DNA of 14,476 bases from JANWHZ01 sp035545555 (lineage in GTDB: Bacteria > Patescibacteriota > Saccharimonadia > Saccharimonadales > UBA4665): positions 1 to 14,476 of the forward strand of contig DASZYD010000018.1 in the NCBI GenBank assembly GCA_035545555.1, written 5' to 3'. The position numbers were made by a program, and so were the translations under genes. Positions 1 to 6,970 of this stretch are shown in pieces (the first letter of the stretch is position 1; each line of letters starts with the position of its first letter). The notes beneath the pieces were generated by a model. That model was not told where the DNA came from and searched no databases. It saw nothing but the letters and a program-made list of their open reading frames with translations.

Positions 1-54
1 GACGCCGGCCTGCCGACCGAAGAGCGCGTCCGCCTCGCGCTACGGGGTCGTTAG
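1..54 (+). CDS. C-terminal fragment of an upstream gene, possibly RuvA
   Basis: Frame 1 is open from the window edge to a TAG at 52-54 and encodes DAGLPTEERVRLALRGR. Only these 17 residues are visible. The helical character and the LALR ending fit the C-terminal domain III of the Holliday-junction protein RuvA, and ruvA directly before ruvB is a common arrangement. The identification rests almost entirely on that position, because the fragment is too short for a family assignment. It ends 54 bases before the ruvB start and would be in the same operon. Confidence 0.4.
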   Translation, partial: DAGLPTEERVRLALRGR

Positions 55-108
55 GTAGGCGCACCGCTGTTGGACGGCGCGGCGAAAACGTGACACTATG
101 GTACTACG

Positions 109-1143
109 ATGATTGACCGGATTGTGAACATGGGGGCGAGCGGGGATGACCAGCAAGAGGTCGAGCTGGAGAACACGCTGCGGCCGCGGGATTTTGCCAA
201 TTACATCGGCCAGGAGCGGCTCAAGAAGAATCTGCAGCTGGCGATTGCCGCCGCCAAAAAACGCGGCGAGCCGATTGACCACATTTTGCTTTACGGCCCG
301 CCGGGTCTTGGCAAAACCACTATGGCGAGCGTGATTGCCAACGAAATGGGCGCTACCATCCGCATTACCAGCGGCCCGGCAGTGGAGCGGGCAGGCGACC
401 TGGCGAGTTTGCTGACCAACCTGCAGGACGGCGACATGCTGTTTATTGACGAGATCCACCGGCTGCCGCGGACCGTGGAAGAAGTGCTGTACTCGGCCAT
501 GGAAGACTTCAAGCTGGACATCATGCTGGGCAAAGGGCCGAGTGCGCGTTCGTTACGGCTGGATTTGCCGAAGTTTACGATTATCGGCGCAACGACGCGG
601 ACGGGTGCGCTGGCGGCACCCCTGCGCGACCGCTTTGGGCTGATTCATCGCCTGGAGTTTTACACGCCCGAGGAGATTGAGCGGATCATCCGTCGCGCGG
701 CTGCTATTTTGGGCGTGAGTATCGCCCCGGCTGCCGCCGCGCTGCTGGCCGAGCGTGCCCGGCTGACGCCGCGTATTGCCAACCGCTTGCTCAAGCGCGT
801 ACGTGACTACGCCGATGTCAACGGCGACGGGATCATCGATACGCGGTTGGCCGACGCCGCGCTCCGGCTGCTCGAAGTGGACGAGCTGGGCCTTGACCCG
901 GCCGATCGCATGCTGCTGGAGAAAATTATTGAGCACTACGATGGCGGCCCGGTAGGCATCGAAACCCTGGCCGCCTTGACCGCCGAGGAGCGGGGTACCT
1001 TGGAAGATTTTATCGAACCGTACCTGATGCAGATCGGCCTGCTGGAGCGCACGCCGCGCGGCCGCCGGGCAACGCCGAAGGCCTACCGCCACCTTGGCAG
1101 ACAGGCACCCGGTCACGACAATGCCCAGGCAACACTGATATAA
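109..1143 (+). CDS. ruvB: Holliday junction branch-migration helicase RuvB
   Basis: RuvB is the hexameric AAA+ motor that, together with RuvA, drives branch migration of Holliday junctions in recombinational repair. The 344-residue product has the usual family length. It shows Walker A GPPGLGKT (about residues 63-70), Walker B with DEIH (114-117), a sensor-1-like GATTR segment, the LRDRFG arginine-finger region, and a C-terminal winged-helix domain ending in the typical GLLERTPRGR segment. The start is ATG 109; an ATG at 130 (codon 8) is an alternative, since neither has a convincing Shine-Dalgarno sequence. The gene sits between a probable ruvA end and a PH-domain gene that begins 10 bases after its stop. 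Apart from the weak ribosome-binding context nothing is odd. Confidence 0.96.
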   Translation: MIDRIVNMGASGDDQQEVELENTLRPRDFANYIGQERLKKNLQLAIAAAKKRGEPIDHILLYGPPGLGKTTMASVIANEMGATIRITSGPAVERAGDLASLLTNLQDGDMLFIDEIHRLPRTVEEVLYSAMEDFKLDIMLGKGPSARSLRLDLPKFTIIGATTRTGALAAPLRDRFGLIHRLEFYTPEEIERIIRRAAAILGVSIAPAAAALLAERARLTPRIANRLLKRVRDYADVNGDGIIDTRLADAALRLLEVDELGLDPADRMLLEKIIEHYDGGPVGIETLAALTAEERGTLEDFIEPYLMQIGLLERTPRGRRATPKAYRHLGRQAPGHDNAQATLI

Positions 1144-1153
1144 TAAGCGCAAC

Positions 1154-1741
1154 ATGGACACCATCACCCCTTCGCAGCCCGCCGGCCCCGTCAAGATCGG
1201 CCGCATCCATAACCCGCTCGAGGTCATGCAGCCGGGTGAGAAGCTTATCTGCGAGATCAAGCGGCATCCCATCGGCCTCATCCTCGGCCCCTATCTCGTC
1301 GCTGCTTTTCTCACGGTGTTAGCGGTGCTGGCAATCGTGCTGGCACCAATGTACCGCGCTGACGTATCCGACCAGACGCTCATGGGCATTATGCTTGGGG
1401 CGGGCCTGGTGATCGTCGCCATGCTGCTGTATGTCTACGTGGCGACAATGATTTATACCGCCAACCGCTGGATCATCACCAGCGACAGTCTGACGCAGAT
1501 TCTGCAAACCGGCCTGTTCGACAGCGAAATGAGCCAGCTTTCGCTTGAGGACCTGGAAGACGTCACAGTCAACAAGAATGGTCTGCTGCAGACCCTCTTC
1601 AATTACGGTACGTTGCACTGCGAAACCGCTGGTGAGCGCAGCAAGTTCGTGTTTATCTACTGCCCGAGCCCGGATCAATATGCGCGCGATATCCTGGCTG
1701 CCCGCGAGGCTTTCCGCGATAGTAAGCCCGACCGCCCGTAG
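1154..1741 (+). CDS. Membrane protein with bacterial PH domain (YdbS/DUF304-like)
   Basis: The product is 195 residues. A hydrophilic N-terminus of about 40 residues containing PLEVMQPGEK is followed by two hydrophobic helices (about 42-66 and 76-98). Then comes a cytoplasmic bacterial PH-like domain (about 104-175) with the family pattern: NRWIITSDSLTQ, LEDLEDVTVNKNGLLQTLF, then NYGTLHCETAGE. The membrane-anchored PH fold is known in many bacteria but its ligand is generally undefined, so no specific role is claimed. It begins 10 bases after ruvB and is probably co-transcribed with it. It ends 9 bases before the convergent end of the pilus cluster. No good Shine-Dalgarno precedes ATG 1154, so translational coupling to ruvB is possible. 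Confidence 0.8.
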   Translation: MDTITPSQPAGPVKIGRIHNPLEVMQPGEKLICEIKRHPIGLILGPYLVAAFLTVLAVLAIVLAPMYRADVSDQTLMGIMLGAGLVIVAMLLYVYVATMIYTANRWIITSDSLTQILQTGLFDSEMSQLSLEDLEDVTVNKNGLLQTLFNYGTLHCETAGERSKFVFIYCPSPDQYARDILAAREAFRDSKPDRP

Positions 1742-1750
1742 CGCTGTTAC

Positions 1751-2059
1751 TTATTCCTGGAACGGATTGTTGCGCGCTTCATCGAACAGCGTGCGCACGG
1801 TGACGCTGTTGTCCTGCAGGTCCTGCAACTGCTGAGCGGCCGCGGCATTGATATGCGGTGCTGCCGAGGCCTTGACTTGCGCGGTCACGGCGGCGTCGGT
1901 CGGCTGTGCACGGGCGAGCGTCACCACTCGGTACGCCAGAAAGCCGTACACCCCTGCCACTAGCAAGAGGAAGAGGGGCACCGCGTAGCGCTTGAGCTGC
2001 CGGCCGGCAGCAGCGAGGAGTTCGGGCACGGCTTTGAGGTCTAACGAGGTATTGTTCAT
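1751..2059 (-). CDS. Small bitopic membrane protein in the PilP position of the pilus operon
   Basis: The 102-residue product has an N-terminal cytoplasmic segment of about 24 residues, one transmembrane helix (about 25-45, YAVPLFLLLVAGVYGFLAY) and an outside part rich in Ala and Gln that ends in EARNNPFQE. Its ATG overlaps the pilO stop by 4 bases (ATGA), so it is very likely coupled to pilO and belongs to the alignment subcomplex. In proteobacterial pilMNOPQ operons this slot holds PilP, whose relatives carry an R-x-PF segment before a folded domain; here only a similar short motif remains at the extreme end. Homology to PilP is not demonstrable by eye. It has no lipobox cysteine and no HR domain. 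The call is a pilus-associated hypothetical protein. Confidence 0.72.
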   Translation of the reverse strand: MNNTSLDLKAVPELLAAAGRQLKRYAVPLFLLLVAGVYGFLAYRVVTLARAQPTDAAVTAQVKASAAPHINAAAAQQLQDLQDNSVTVRTLFDEARNNPFQE

Positions 2060-2652
2060 GGCTTGATGTACTCATCTAAGATTAACGTAAACGACACGGT
2101 GGTGCGGTCTTTCTGGTTGGGCTGGAGGGTGACGCTCTTCACAAGCGCGGTACGGCGGTTGTGCTCCAGCGCATTCAGAAATCTGACGAAGCTGGTGTAC
2201 GGTACAGGGTTATTCGTGTCGGACGCCACGGTGATTTCCAGGTTGTAGACACCCGCAATGCCGCTGACCGGGGTGAGTTGCGAAAGCTGCGCCTTGCCGG
2301 CAGTCGTCCCCGTCCCGCCCAACACCGAAGTAGGGAAGGTGATGGAGCCAAGCGTAATGGCATTATCCTTGGCAATATTGACGATCTCGCGTACGGCTTG
2401 GGCCTGGTCTTTATCCTCGGGTACGACGCTCTTGGCGACATTGGCCAGGTCCTGATACTTCTTGATATCTTCTTTGGCACGCGCCAACTGGTCCTCCTGT
2501 TGCAACAGCACTGCTTTTTTGGTGCGGTCTGCCACCAGTTGGTCCGAGGCGTGCTGTAGTAACACATCAGCGCCGTATGCGCCGCCGACAAGGCCAAGTA
2601 CCAACAGGCTCACCAAGGCGACGAGTACGAAGTAGAGCCGCTTGCTGTTCAT
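2056..2652 (-). CDS. pilO: Type IV pilus alignment protein PilO-like
   Basis: PilO-type proteins are bitopic inner-membrane partners of PilN that connect the cytoplasmic platform with the extracellular side. The 198-residue product has a short cytoplasmic tail, a membrane helix at about 5-28, a charged coiled-coil region (about 35-80, containing RTKKAVLLQQEDQLARAKED), and a C-terminal alpha/beta domain. The segment around PYTSFVRFLNALEHNRR, followed by VTLQPNQKDRTTVSFTLILDEY, has the shape of the PilO ferredoxin-like domain. ATG 2652 overlaps the pilN stop (ATGA), and its own TGA overlaps the next start in the same way. The position directly after pilN supports the call more strongly than sequence similarity, which is low across this family. 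Confidence 0.85.
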   Translation of the reverse strand: MNSKRLYFVLVALVSLLVLGLVGGAYGADVLLQHASDQLVADRTKKAVLLQQEDQLARAKEDIKKYQDLANVAKSVVPEDKDQAQAVREIVNIAKDNAITLGSITFPTSVLGGTGTTAGKAQLSQLTPVSGIAGVYNLEITVASDTNNPVPYTSFVRFLNALEHNRRTALVKSVTLQPNQKDRTTVSFTLILDEYIKP

Positions 2653-3257
2653 TGCGTACCGCCTTGGTCGTTCATGAGCAGGAAGGGGTTATTGGTGGTA
2701 AACAGGGCATTGATGGTAGCGGTGCAGGGGTAACGGGCATCACCCGATGAGGAGCTTGTGCCGCTGCTGCAGACAATGTTCACGAGATCGGCATGGCTGA
2801 AAATCTTATTGTTGGGGTCGGACAGGTTGACCTGCAGCTGGGTGGCGGCGGTATAGTCGGTGGTAAGAGCGGTGATAGTAACCGTATTCTGTGCCTGATT
2901 GATGGTCAGGTCCGACAGAACGGTGTTCGGCGGCGTGACGGTGGCGAGCTGCTGCAGTAACTTGGAGAACAGCACTTCTTTGGACAGAACCTGCACGGCC
3001 AGCTTCAGGCTGTTGCTGATGTCCTGCACCTGCTGCTGGGTGGCATCGAGTTTCTGCGCCTGCAGCGATGCCTCGGTATGGGTGATATCTTGCTGCAGCG
3101 GCTGCCGGCTTTGGTGTATATATACCAGCCCGGCGGTGCTGATGACGACCACGCCGACCAGCCCGAACGCACAGCCTATTACCCAACGCACCAGCCCTAC
3201 ATTGCGGTGGGCATAGTGATACGACGCCTTCACATCCGGCGGCAGCAGGTTGATCAT
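2649..3257 (-). CDS. pilN: Type IV pilus assembly protein PilN-like
   Basis: The product (202 residues) begins with MINLLPPDVK, the N-terminal signature by which PilN binds the groove of cytoplasmic PilM. A membrane helix at about 22-47 and a Gln-rich coiled coil (about 50-100) follow. The C-terminal domain contains TPPNTVLSDLTINQAQNTVTIT and TTDYTAATQLQVNLSD, the usual beta-alpha-beta pattern of the fimbrial assembly PilN family. Two cysteines near the C-terminus (VCSS and YPCT) could form an extracellular disulfide. The start at 3257 overlaps the pilM TGA (ATGA), and the stop overlaps the pilO start, so stoichiometric coupled translation of PilM-N-O is likely. Confidence 0.92.
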   Translation of the reverse strand: MINLLPPDVKASYHYAHRNVGLVRWVIGCAFGLVGVVVISTAGLVYIHQSRQPLQQDITHTEASLQAQKLDATQQQVQDISNSLKLAVQVLSKEVLFSKLLQQLATVTPPNTVLSDLTINQAQNTVTITALTTDYTAATQLQVNLSDPNNKIFSHADLVNIVCSSGTSSSSGDARYPCTATINALFTTNNPFLLMNDQGGTQ

Positions 3258-4333
3258 GCAAAGATCTCCTTGGGGTTGGCCAGGCTCAGGCCGGCGACCG
3301 TGGCATACATCAGCGAGTCGGCCTTGTTAGGTGTCTGCAGGCCGTCGTACTGCAGATATTGCCAGGGGTCGTGGACGCGCACCGGCAGGCGCAGGGCATT
3401 GGTGAGGTACTCGCTCATTCCCGGCATGTTGGCGCCGCCGCCGAGCATGATGACCTGGCCGATGGGCGCTTCGGTCTCGTAGTGTTCGTCGTGGTAGCGG
3501 ATCATGCGCCGGATCTCTTTGACGAGCTGCTGCAGGGTCGGCTCCAGGGCTTTCACGATCTCCGCCTGGCGTTTGCTGACGCTTAAGCCGTACTTGGTCT
3601 TGATGACGCCCGCTTCCGCTAGCGTGACGCCCAGGCTGTCTTTGATATTGTTGGTGAATACCAGCCCACCCGCCGGTACGGTACCCGTCACAAGGGTCGT
3701 ACGGTTAAAGATGCTGATATCTGCCGTCAGCGAGCCGAAGTCGATAATGACGCTGGTGACATCGCCGAATCGGTCACGGCCGAAGAGGCGGGAATCGGCC
3801 GCCATGGTCGTTTCGACCAGCATGACTTCCAGGCCGACCATGCGGGCCAGCGTCAGGTATGAGTCGACGATTTCTTTCGGTACGGCGACGGCCAGCAGAT
3901 CATTCGTCTCTTTATCCTCATGGGTAATCATGTAATCTAGGTAGAGACCATCGAGCGGCACCGGGATGTATTGCTCGGCTTCCAGCCGCACGGCTTCGCG
4001 CAAATCCTTGGTAGACAGTTTCGGCAGCTGCATCGAGCGGGAGAACGAGCGGTAGGACGGGATTGCTACCGCCACCCGGCGGGTGGTAATGTCGCCGATC
4101 AGGTTACGCTGAAAGAGTTTGAGTAAGGCATCGGCGATCAGCTCCGGCTTGACGATGACACCGTTGTCCAGTGCTGCCGAGTCAAAATCGGCGATGCCGT
4201 AGCCGATAATCGTCGGCATCCGTCCGGTGCCGGCCGGCGTATCCACTTGCATGACTTTCAATGAGCCATGGCCGACGTCCAAACCGAACAGCGGCCTTGT
4301 ACGCAACAGGTTGGGAGTGTGTATAGTGCCCAT
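3254..4333 (-). CDS. pilM: Type IV pilus assembly protein PilM (actin-like)
   Basis: PilM is a cytoplasmic actin/FtsA-like ATP-binding protein that anchors PilN and links it to the pilus motor. The 359-residue product has the nucleotide-binding elements in order: phosphate-1 FGLDVGHGSLKVMQVD (about 16-31), phosphate-2 IIDFGSLTADISIF (about 196-209), and an adenosine-site segment VIMLGGGANMPGM (about 294-306). RLEAEQYIPVPLDGLYLDY (about 116-134) is typical of the PilM family. The start at 4333 is preceded by AAAGG (4347-4343, minus strand), nine bases away. A TATACT box just upstream suggests a promoter for pilMNO. Length and motifs are complete. Confidence 0.95.
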   Translation of the reverse strand: MGTIHTPNLLRTRPLFGLDVGHGSLKVMQVDTPAGTGRMPTIIGYGIADFDSAALDNGVIVKPELIADALLKLFQRNLIGDITTRRVAVAIPSYRSFSRSMQLPKLSTKDLREAVRLEAEQYIPVPLDGLYLDYMITHEDKETNDLLAVAVPKEIVDSYLTLARMVGLEVMLVETTMAADSRLFGRDRFGDVTSVIIDFGSLTADISIFNRTTLVTGTVPAGGLVFTNNIKDSLGVTLAEAGVIKTKYGLSVSKRQAEIVKALEPTLQQLVKEIRRMIRYHDEHYETEAPIGQVIMLGGGANMPGMSEYLTNALRLPVRVHDPWQYLQYDGLQTPNKADSLMYATVAGLSLANPKEIFA

Positions 4334-4354
4334 CCAAACTAACCTTTAGCACTA

Positions 4355-4383
4355 AGTATACATGCTGCGCCGGTAATAGGGAA
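4355..4383 (-). promoter_or_regulatory. Candidate promoter of pilMNO operon
   Basis: On the minus strand, TATACT (4360-4355) is preceded at 17 bases by TTCCCT (4383-4378), a poor -35 hexamer. Transcription would begin near 4348, giving a leader of about 15 bases that just includes the AAAGG ribosome-binding sequence of pilM. The box lies in the 61-base gap between the PilX-like gene and pilM. The -10 is good and the -35 weak, so activity is uncertain. Confidence 0.4.
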
Positions 4384-4394
4384 CGGCGTACACA

Positions 4395-5822
4395 TTACCC
4401 GTTCGGCTGTTGATAACTGGTGATGGTCCACGTCTGAGTGCCTGACGACAGGGTAGTACCGAAGATGACCGTACCCGCACCGCTCATGTTGATGACCTGC
4501 CCGGCTATGGCACCGACGTGTCCGCTGCCGCCCAATGCCAAAGTACCCCAATACGACTGGAAGACCATGCCCGGTAGGTTCACGGCGCCGCCGATATTGA
4601 CGGTCGTCTGGCTCTGCGAGTTGTATAGGTCGTTACCGCTGAGCGAGGTGCAGGCGCTGCCGCATGACGCCGAACTCTTAAAACTGATGAGCTTGATGCC
4701 GGTGCCTGAACTGTTGGCAATCATGCTGGCCGAGCCGTTGACGGTGATGGTGCCGTCGACGACGATGACCGGCTGCGTCGTGCCGACGCTGTCAGCTACC
4801 CGGATGGTCGCAGCGCCGCCAATGGTGAGGTTGCCGGTAATATACACGTTGCCGGTAATGGTGAGGTTGCAGCTGCTGGTCATATTGACGTTGCCGGTCA
4901 ACTCCAGGTTTGCCGGCCAGGTGCGGGTAAAACCGTTAGGGTTCTGCCACTGGCTGCAGTCGTAGTTGATGTTATTGCCGGCTGCGGTGGTGGTAACGGC
5001 CGCGATCTGGCTGGCGCGGTCATAGGTCGGCGGCGCCACAACCGGCGCCACGCAACCGGCCACGAGCCCCTGGCCGGTACTGCCGCCGGTGATGTTATTG
5101 TTCGGCCCGGTGCTGGTTTGGTTGGTAGCACAGACAGTACCGTAAATATGCGTGCTATAGGCCATGGTGATTGGGTTGCCGCTGGTACAGACCTGCGGGT
5201 AGGTTGGGCCGGGATTGGCGCCGGTAGGGCACATCTCATCCGCCACATTGACGCTCAGCGGTTGCTGATTGGTGCCAATGGCCGCCGCCCCACTCAGGTT
5301 AATACTGCCGTTCACATACACCGGTCCGTTGGTGATAGTGGCGCTGCCGGTCAGGATCAGCCCGCCCGGCCCGGTCACGACAGAGCTGCCGTTCGATTGC
5401 GTGCCGACCACCGTTACCTTAATCGTCTTGGTCGATACAACGGTGCTGCTGCCATACCGGTAGGTCCTGCCGACTGAGGTAATCGTTTTGGCGTTGCTGC
5501 TGGGTATGTTTGCCACGGTCGTCGTAAAGGTGCCGGTTCCCTGCGTGCTGTTATTGAAGAATTGTTGTGCCGTGCCATAGCCGGTGAATGTGCTGTCCTG
5601 GTTGAGTTGGTGCACCGACTGCTCGATACCTGCCTCTGCCACATACAACGCGTCGTTGGCGTAGTAGTCGTCGCTTGAGAGGCGGAATTGGCTAGAGGCG
5701 GAGCTCATCAATGCCAGCCCGATCACCCCGAAGATCACTGAAATCGCGAGCACCGTTACCAGCAGATAGCCGTCTTGACTACCCCCTGCTGCTTTGTCGT
5801 TAGAGCGGTATCTATGAATCAT
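4395..5822 (-). CDS. PilX/GspK-like minor pilin with large beta-rich extracellular domain
   Basis: Starting at ATG 5822, the product is 475 residues. A basic leader of about 18 residues ends in QDG, followed by the hydrophobic helix YLLVTVLAISVIFGVIGLAL and the PilX/GspK-like segment containing YVAEAGIEQSV (about 60-70). The prepilin-type site is recognisable but Glu5 is replaced by Thr, as in pseudopilin GspK and PilX-type proteins found at fibre tips. The remaining 400 residues are Gly/Ser/Thr/Asn-rich, with repeated short beta units (LTGNVNM, LTITGN, VYITGN, LTIGGAATI) suggesting a beta-solenoid, and eight cysteines (about 198, 212, 231, 257, 289, 318, 387, 391) that could form disulfides. 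An in-frame GTG at 5867 is less likely as a start. The start overlaps the preceding minor pilin by 11 bases. A surface adhesin or tip role is inferred. Confidence 0.85.
   Translation of the reverse strand: MIHRYRSNDKAAGGSQDGYLLVTVLAISVIFGVIGLALMSSASSQFRLSSDDYYANDALYVAEAGIEQSVHQLNQDSTFTGYGTAQQFFNNSTQGTGTFTTTVANIPSSNAKTITSVGRTYRYGSSTVVSTKTIKVTVVGTQSNGSSVVTGPGGLILTGSATITNGPVYVNGSINLSGAAAIGTNQQPLSVNVADEMCPTGANPGPTYPQVCTSGNPITMAYSTHIYGTVCATNQTSTGPNNNITGGSTGQGLVAGCVAPVVAPPTYDRASQIAAVTTTAAGNNINYDCSQWQNPNGFTRTWPANLELTGNVNMTSSCNLTITGNVYITGNLTIGGAATIRVADSVGTTQPVIVVDGTITVNGSASMIANSSGTGIKLISFKSSASCGSACTSLSGNDLYNSQSQTTVNIGGAVNLPGMVFQSYWGTLALGGSGHVGAIAGQVINMSGAGTVIFGTTLSSGTQTWTITSYQQPNG
4790..4910 (-). repeat. 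Short degenerate repeats coding for beta-solenoid rungs
   Basis: The plus-strand text carries several imperfect copies of a GTTGCCGGTAAT-like unit (for example around 4829 and 4849, with a diverged copy near 4891). On the coding strand these specify TGN-containing rungs, ITGN(V/L)xITGN. They lie inside the PilX-like gene and reflect protein repeats rather than a mobile element. Confidence 0.55.
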
Positions 5823-6498
5823 TGCGGAATACCATCTGTTCTGAATATGAGGCACTAATACTCTCACCGTACTTGGTGGTGCCGAGCGTCACACTAACGA
5901 TTATAGACCGTGCATTGGTGGGCGTGACGGATTGGTTGGAGGCGTCACGGTAGCTAACTGAAAAAGCAGTGACATTGTCCAGAACGTCGCGGTCGGCCGG
6001 GCAGGAGCTGCTGGCATCGGCTGCCGGGCAGGTCGTCTTGGCCGCATTGCCGGTCATGGTAGAGGCCAGGGTACGCCGGTAAAGGGTGCCGTTCTGCACA
6101 AAGTAGATGTGATTATCTTTGGCGGTGATGTAGCGGTTCGGATCCTGGAACAGGATATTACCGCTGCTGTCCTGTGCCTGCGACGCCAGAATGAGCACCG
6201 AGCTGCTTGACGCCCAGCTGTATTGATTGTTTGGGTCGGGCGCATAGGTGTCCGGCCAGCGGTTGTTGGCATCGGCATTGGCCGACAGACGGATATCTTT
6301 GGTGACCGAGTCCAGCCCCAGTTCGGCCTGTTGGAGTAACTGCTGCTTGGCCGTGGCAATAGTGCTGTTACGCAGCTGGGTCACTACGAATCCCATGATG
6401 ACGCCGGTTAGCAGCACCGCCACGATCATGCCTACGAGTAGCTCCAGCAGGGTAAAACCCTGTTGCCGGTTGGCAGTGTGGTTCGGTGACGTATTCAT
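5812..6498 (-). CDS. PilW-like minor prepilin
   Basis: The product is 228 residues. It has a 14-residue leader ending in RQQG and a type III cleavage motif G|FTLLE with Glu5 present, followed by the hydrophobic helix LLVGMIVAVLLTGVIMGFVV. The C-terminal part has the PilW/GspJ pattern: SVTKDIRLSANAD after the helix, a beta domain with HIYFVQNGTLYRR, and DNVTAFSVSYRD near the end. Cysteines 157 and 166 could form a small disulfide loop. ATG 6498 overlaps the preceding prepilin stop by 4 bases (ATGA). Its stop lies 11 bases inside the PilX-like gene. It would be cleaved by a prepilin peptidase encoded elsewhere and act in the minor-pilin complex that primes the fibre. Confidence 0.88.
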   Translation of the reverse strand: MNTSPNHTANRQQGFTLLELLVGMIVAVLLTGVIMGFVVTQLRNSTIATAKQQLLQQAELGLDSVTKDIRLSANADANNRWPDTYAPDPNNQYSWASSSSVLILASQAQDSSGNILFQDPNRYITAKDNHIYFVQNGTLYRRTLASTMTGNAAKTTCPAADASSSCPADRDVLDNVTAFSVSYRDASNQSVTPTNARSIIVSVTLGTTKYGESISASYSEQMVFRNDS

Positions 6499-6887
6499 TG
6501 CGAGATACCTATGACCCCGATCGTCGAACTGAGCTCAACCTGCCGCGTCTGGCCATGGTCGTTATAGCTGACGGTTACATCAACGCGTTTGATACCACTC
6601 ACCGGCTCGCTGATCGCCACGTTGCCGCTGCCCGCCGGCAGGCTGCTTGGGACGGTGAAAGAAATGTTGCTCCCGGCCGTCAGCTGGCTGTAGTTGTTAT
6701 TGCGTAAGGACTCCACTTCTTGCTGCGCTGCCCTTGTGGCCACCTCCAGATATGAGGCTTTGCTCTGGATGAGCTGGATGCCGCTAAATAATTCGGTGAT
6801 GGCAGCGGAAACGAACGCGAATGCCACGATCGTGAGCACCAGCTCCACTAGTGTGAACCCTTGCTGCTTGTCTGTATGCGCCGACAT
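6495..6887 (-). CDS. PilV-like minor prepilin
   Basis: With the start at ATG 6887 the product has 130 residues and a 10-residue leader ending in KQQG. The cleavage motif G|FTLVE keeps Glu5, and the helix LVLTIVAFAFVSAAITELFSG follows. The segment with ATRAAQQEVESLRNNNYSQL and the C-terminal beta strands match PilV/GspI-type minor pilins. A longer frame to 6965 would run through the terminator hairpin at 6924-6951 and give an unnaturally long leader, so 6887 is chosen. No Shine-Dalgarno is visible, and the predicted transcription start lies only a few bases upstream. The gene begins a coupled three-gene minor-pilin operon. Confidence 0.87.
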   Translation of the reverse strand: MSAHTDKQQGFTLVELVLTIVAFAFVSAAITELFSGIQLIQSKASYLEVATRAAQQEVESLRNNNYSQLTAGSNISFTVPSSLPAGSGNVAISEPVSGIKRVDVTVSYNDHGQTRQVELSSTIGVIGISQ

Positions 6888-6897
6888 GCTAATGGTT

Positions 6898-6927
6898 ATT
6901 GTAGCAATACATCTGCCAAAATGAAAA
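6898..6927 (-). promoter_or_regulatory. Candidate extended -10 promoter of minor-pilin operon
   Basis: On the minus strand, TTTTCA (6927-6922) is followed after 18 bases by TACAAT (6903-6898), which is itself preceded by TGC, giving an extended -10. The predicted transcription start is near 6891, only about 4 bases before the ATG at 6887, so the mRNA would be essentially leaderless. The -35 element coincides with the U-tract of the upstream pilin terminator. Confidence 0.5.
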
Positions 6928-6951
6928 ACTGGGGTCGAAACCCCAGTTTTT
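6924..6951 (-). terminator. Intrinsic terminator after the major pilin gene (bidirectional in form)
   Basis: A perfect 12-bp stem pairs AAAAACTGGGGT (6924-6935) with ACCCCAGTTTTT (6940-6951) around a CGAA loop. On the minus strand the hairpin is followed by a T-rich run (TTTTTCATTTT), and on the plus strand by T residues as well. It lies 20 bases after the stop of the major pilin and before the minor-pilin start, so it would end most pilin transcripts. No plus-strand gene needs it here. Confidence 0.88.
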
Positions 6952-6970
6952 TGTTTATACAACACTAGAC

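Noticed and set aside
70..99. Possible promoter TTGGAC-N18-CACTAT before ruvB
   Set aside because: The -10 is poor and a same-strand gene ends at 54, so operon transcription from upstream explains ruvB equally well.
553..1281. A 242-codon open frame on the minus strand opposite ruvB
   Set aside because: It lies entirely across ruvB and the start of the PH-domain gene, whose motifs are clear. Its translation shows no family features. Long antisense frames are expected in GC-rich coding DNA.
1996..2011. Perfect 16-bp palindrome GCTGCCGGCCGGCAGC
   Set aside because: It lies inside the small membrane protein gene and encodes part of its AAAGRQ segment; no second copy was seen, so it is probably a chance result of Ala/Gly/Arg codons in GC-rich DNA.
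5823..5867. Upstream GTG start for the PilX-like gene
   Set aside because: It would extend the protein into the region coding for the preceding minor pilin and lengthen the leader peptide; ATG 5822 gives a normal leader and an 11-base overlap.
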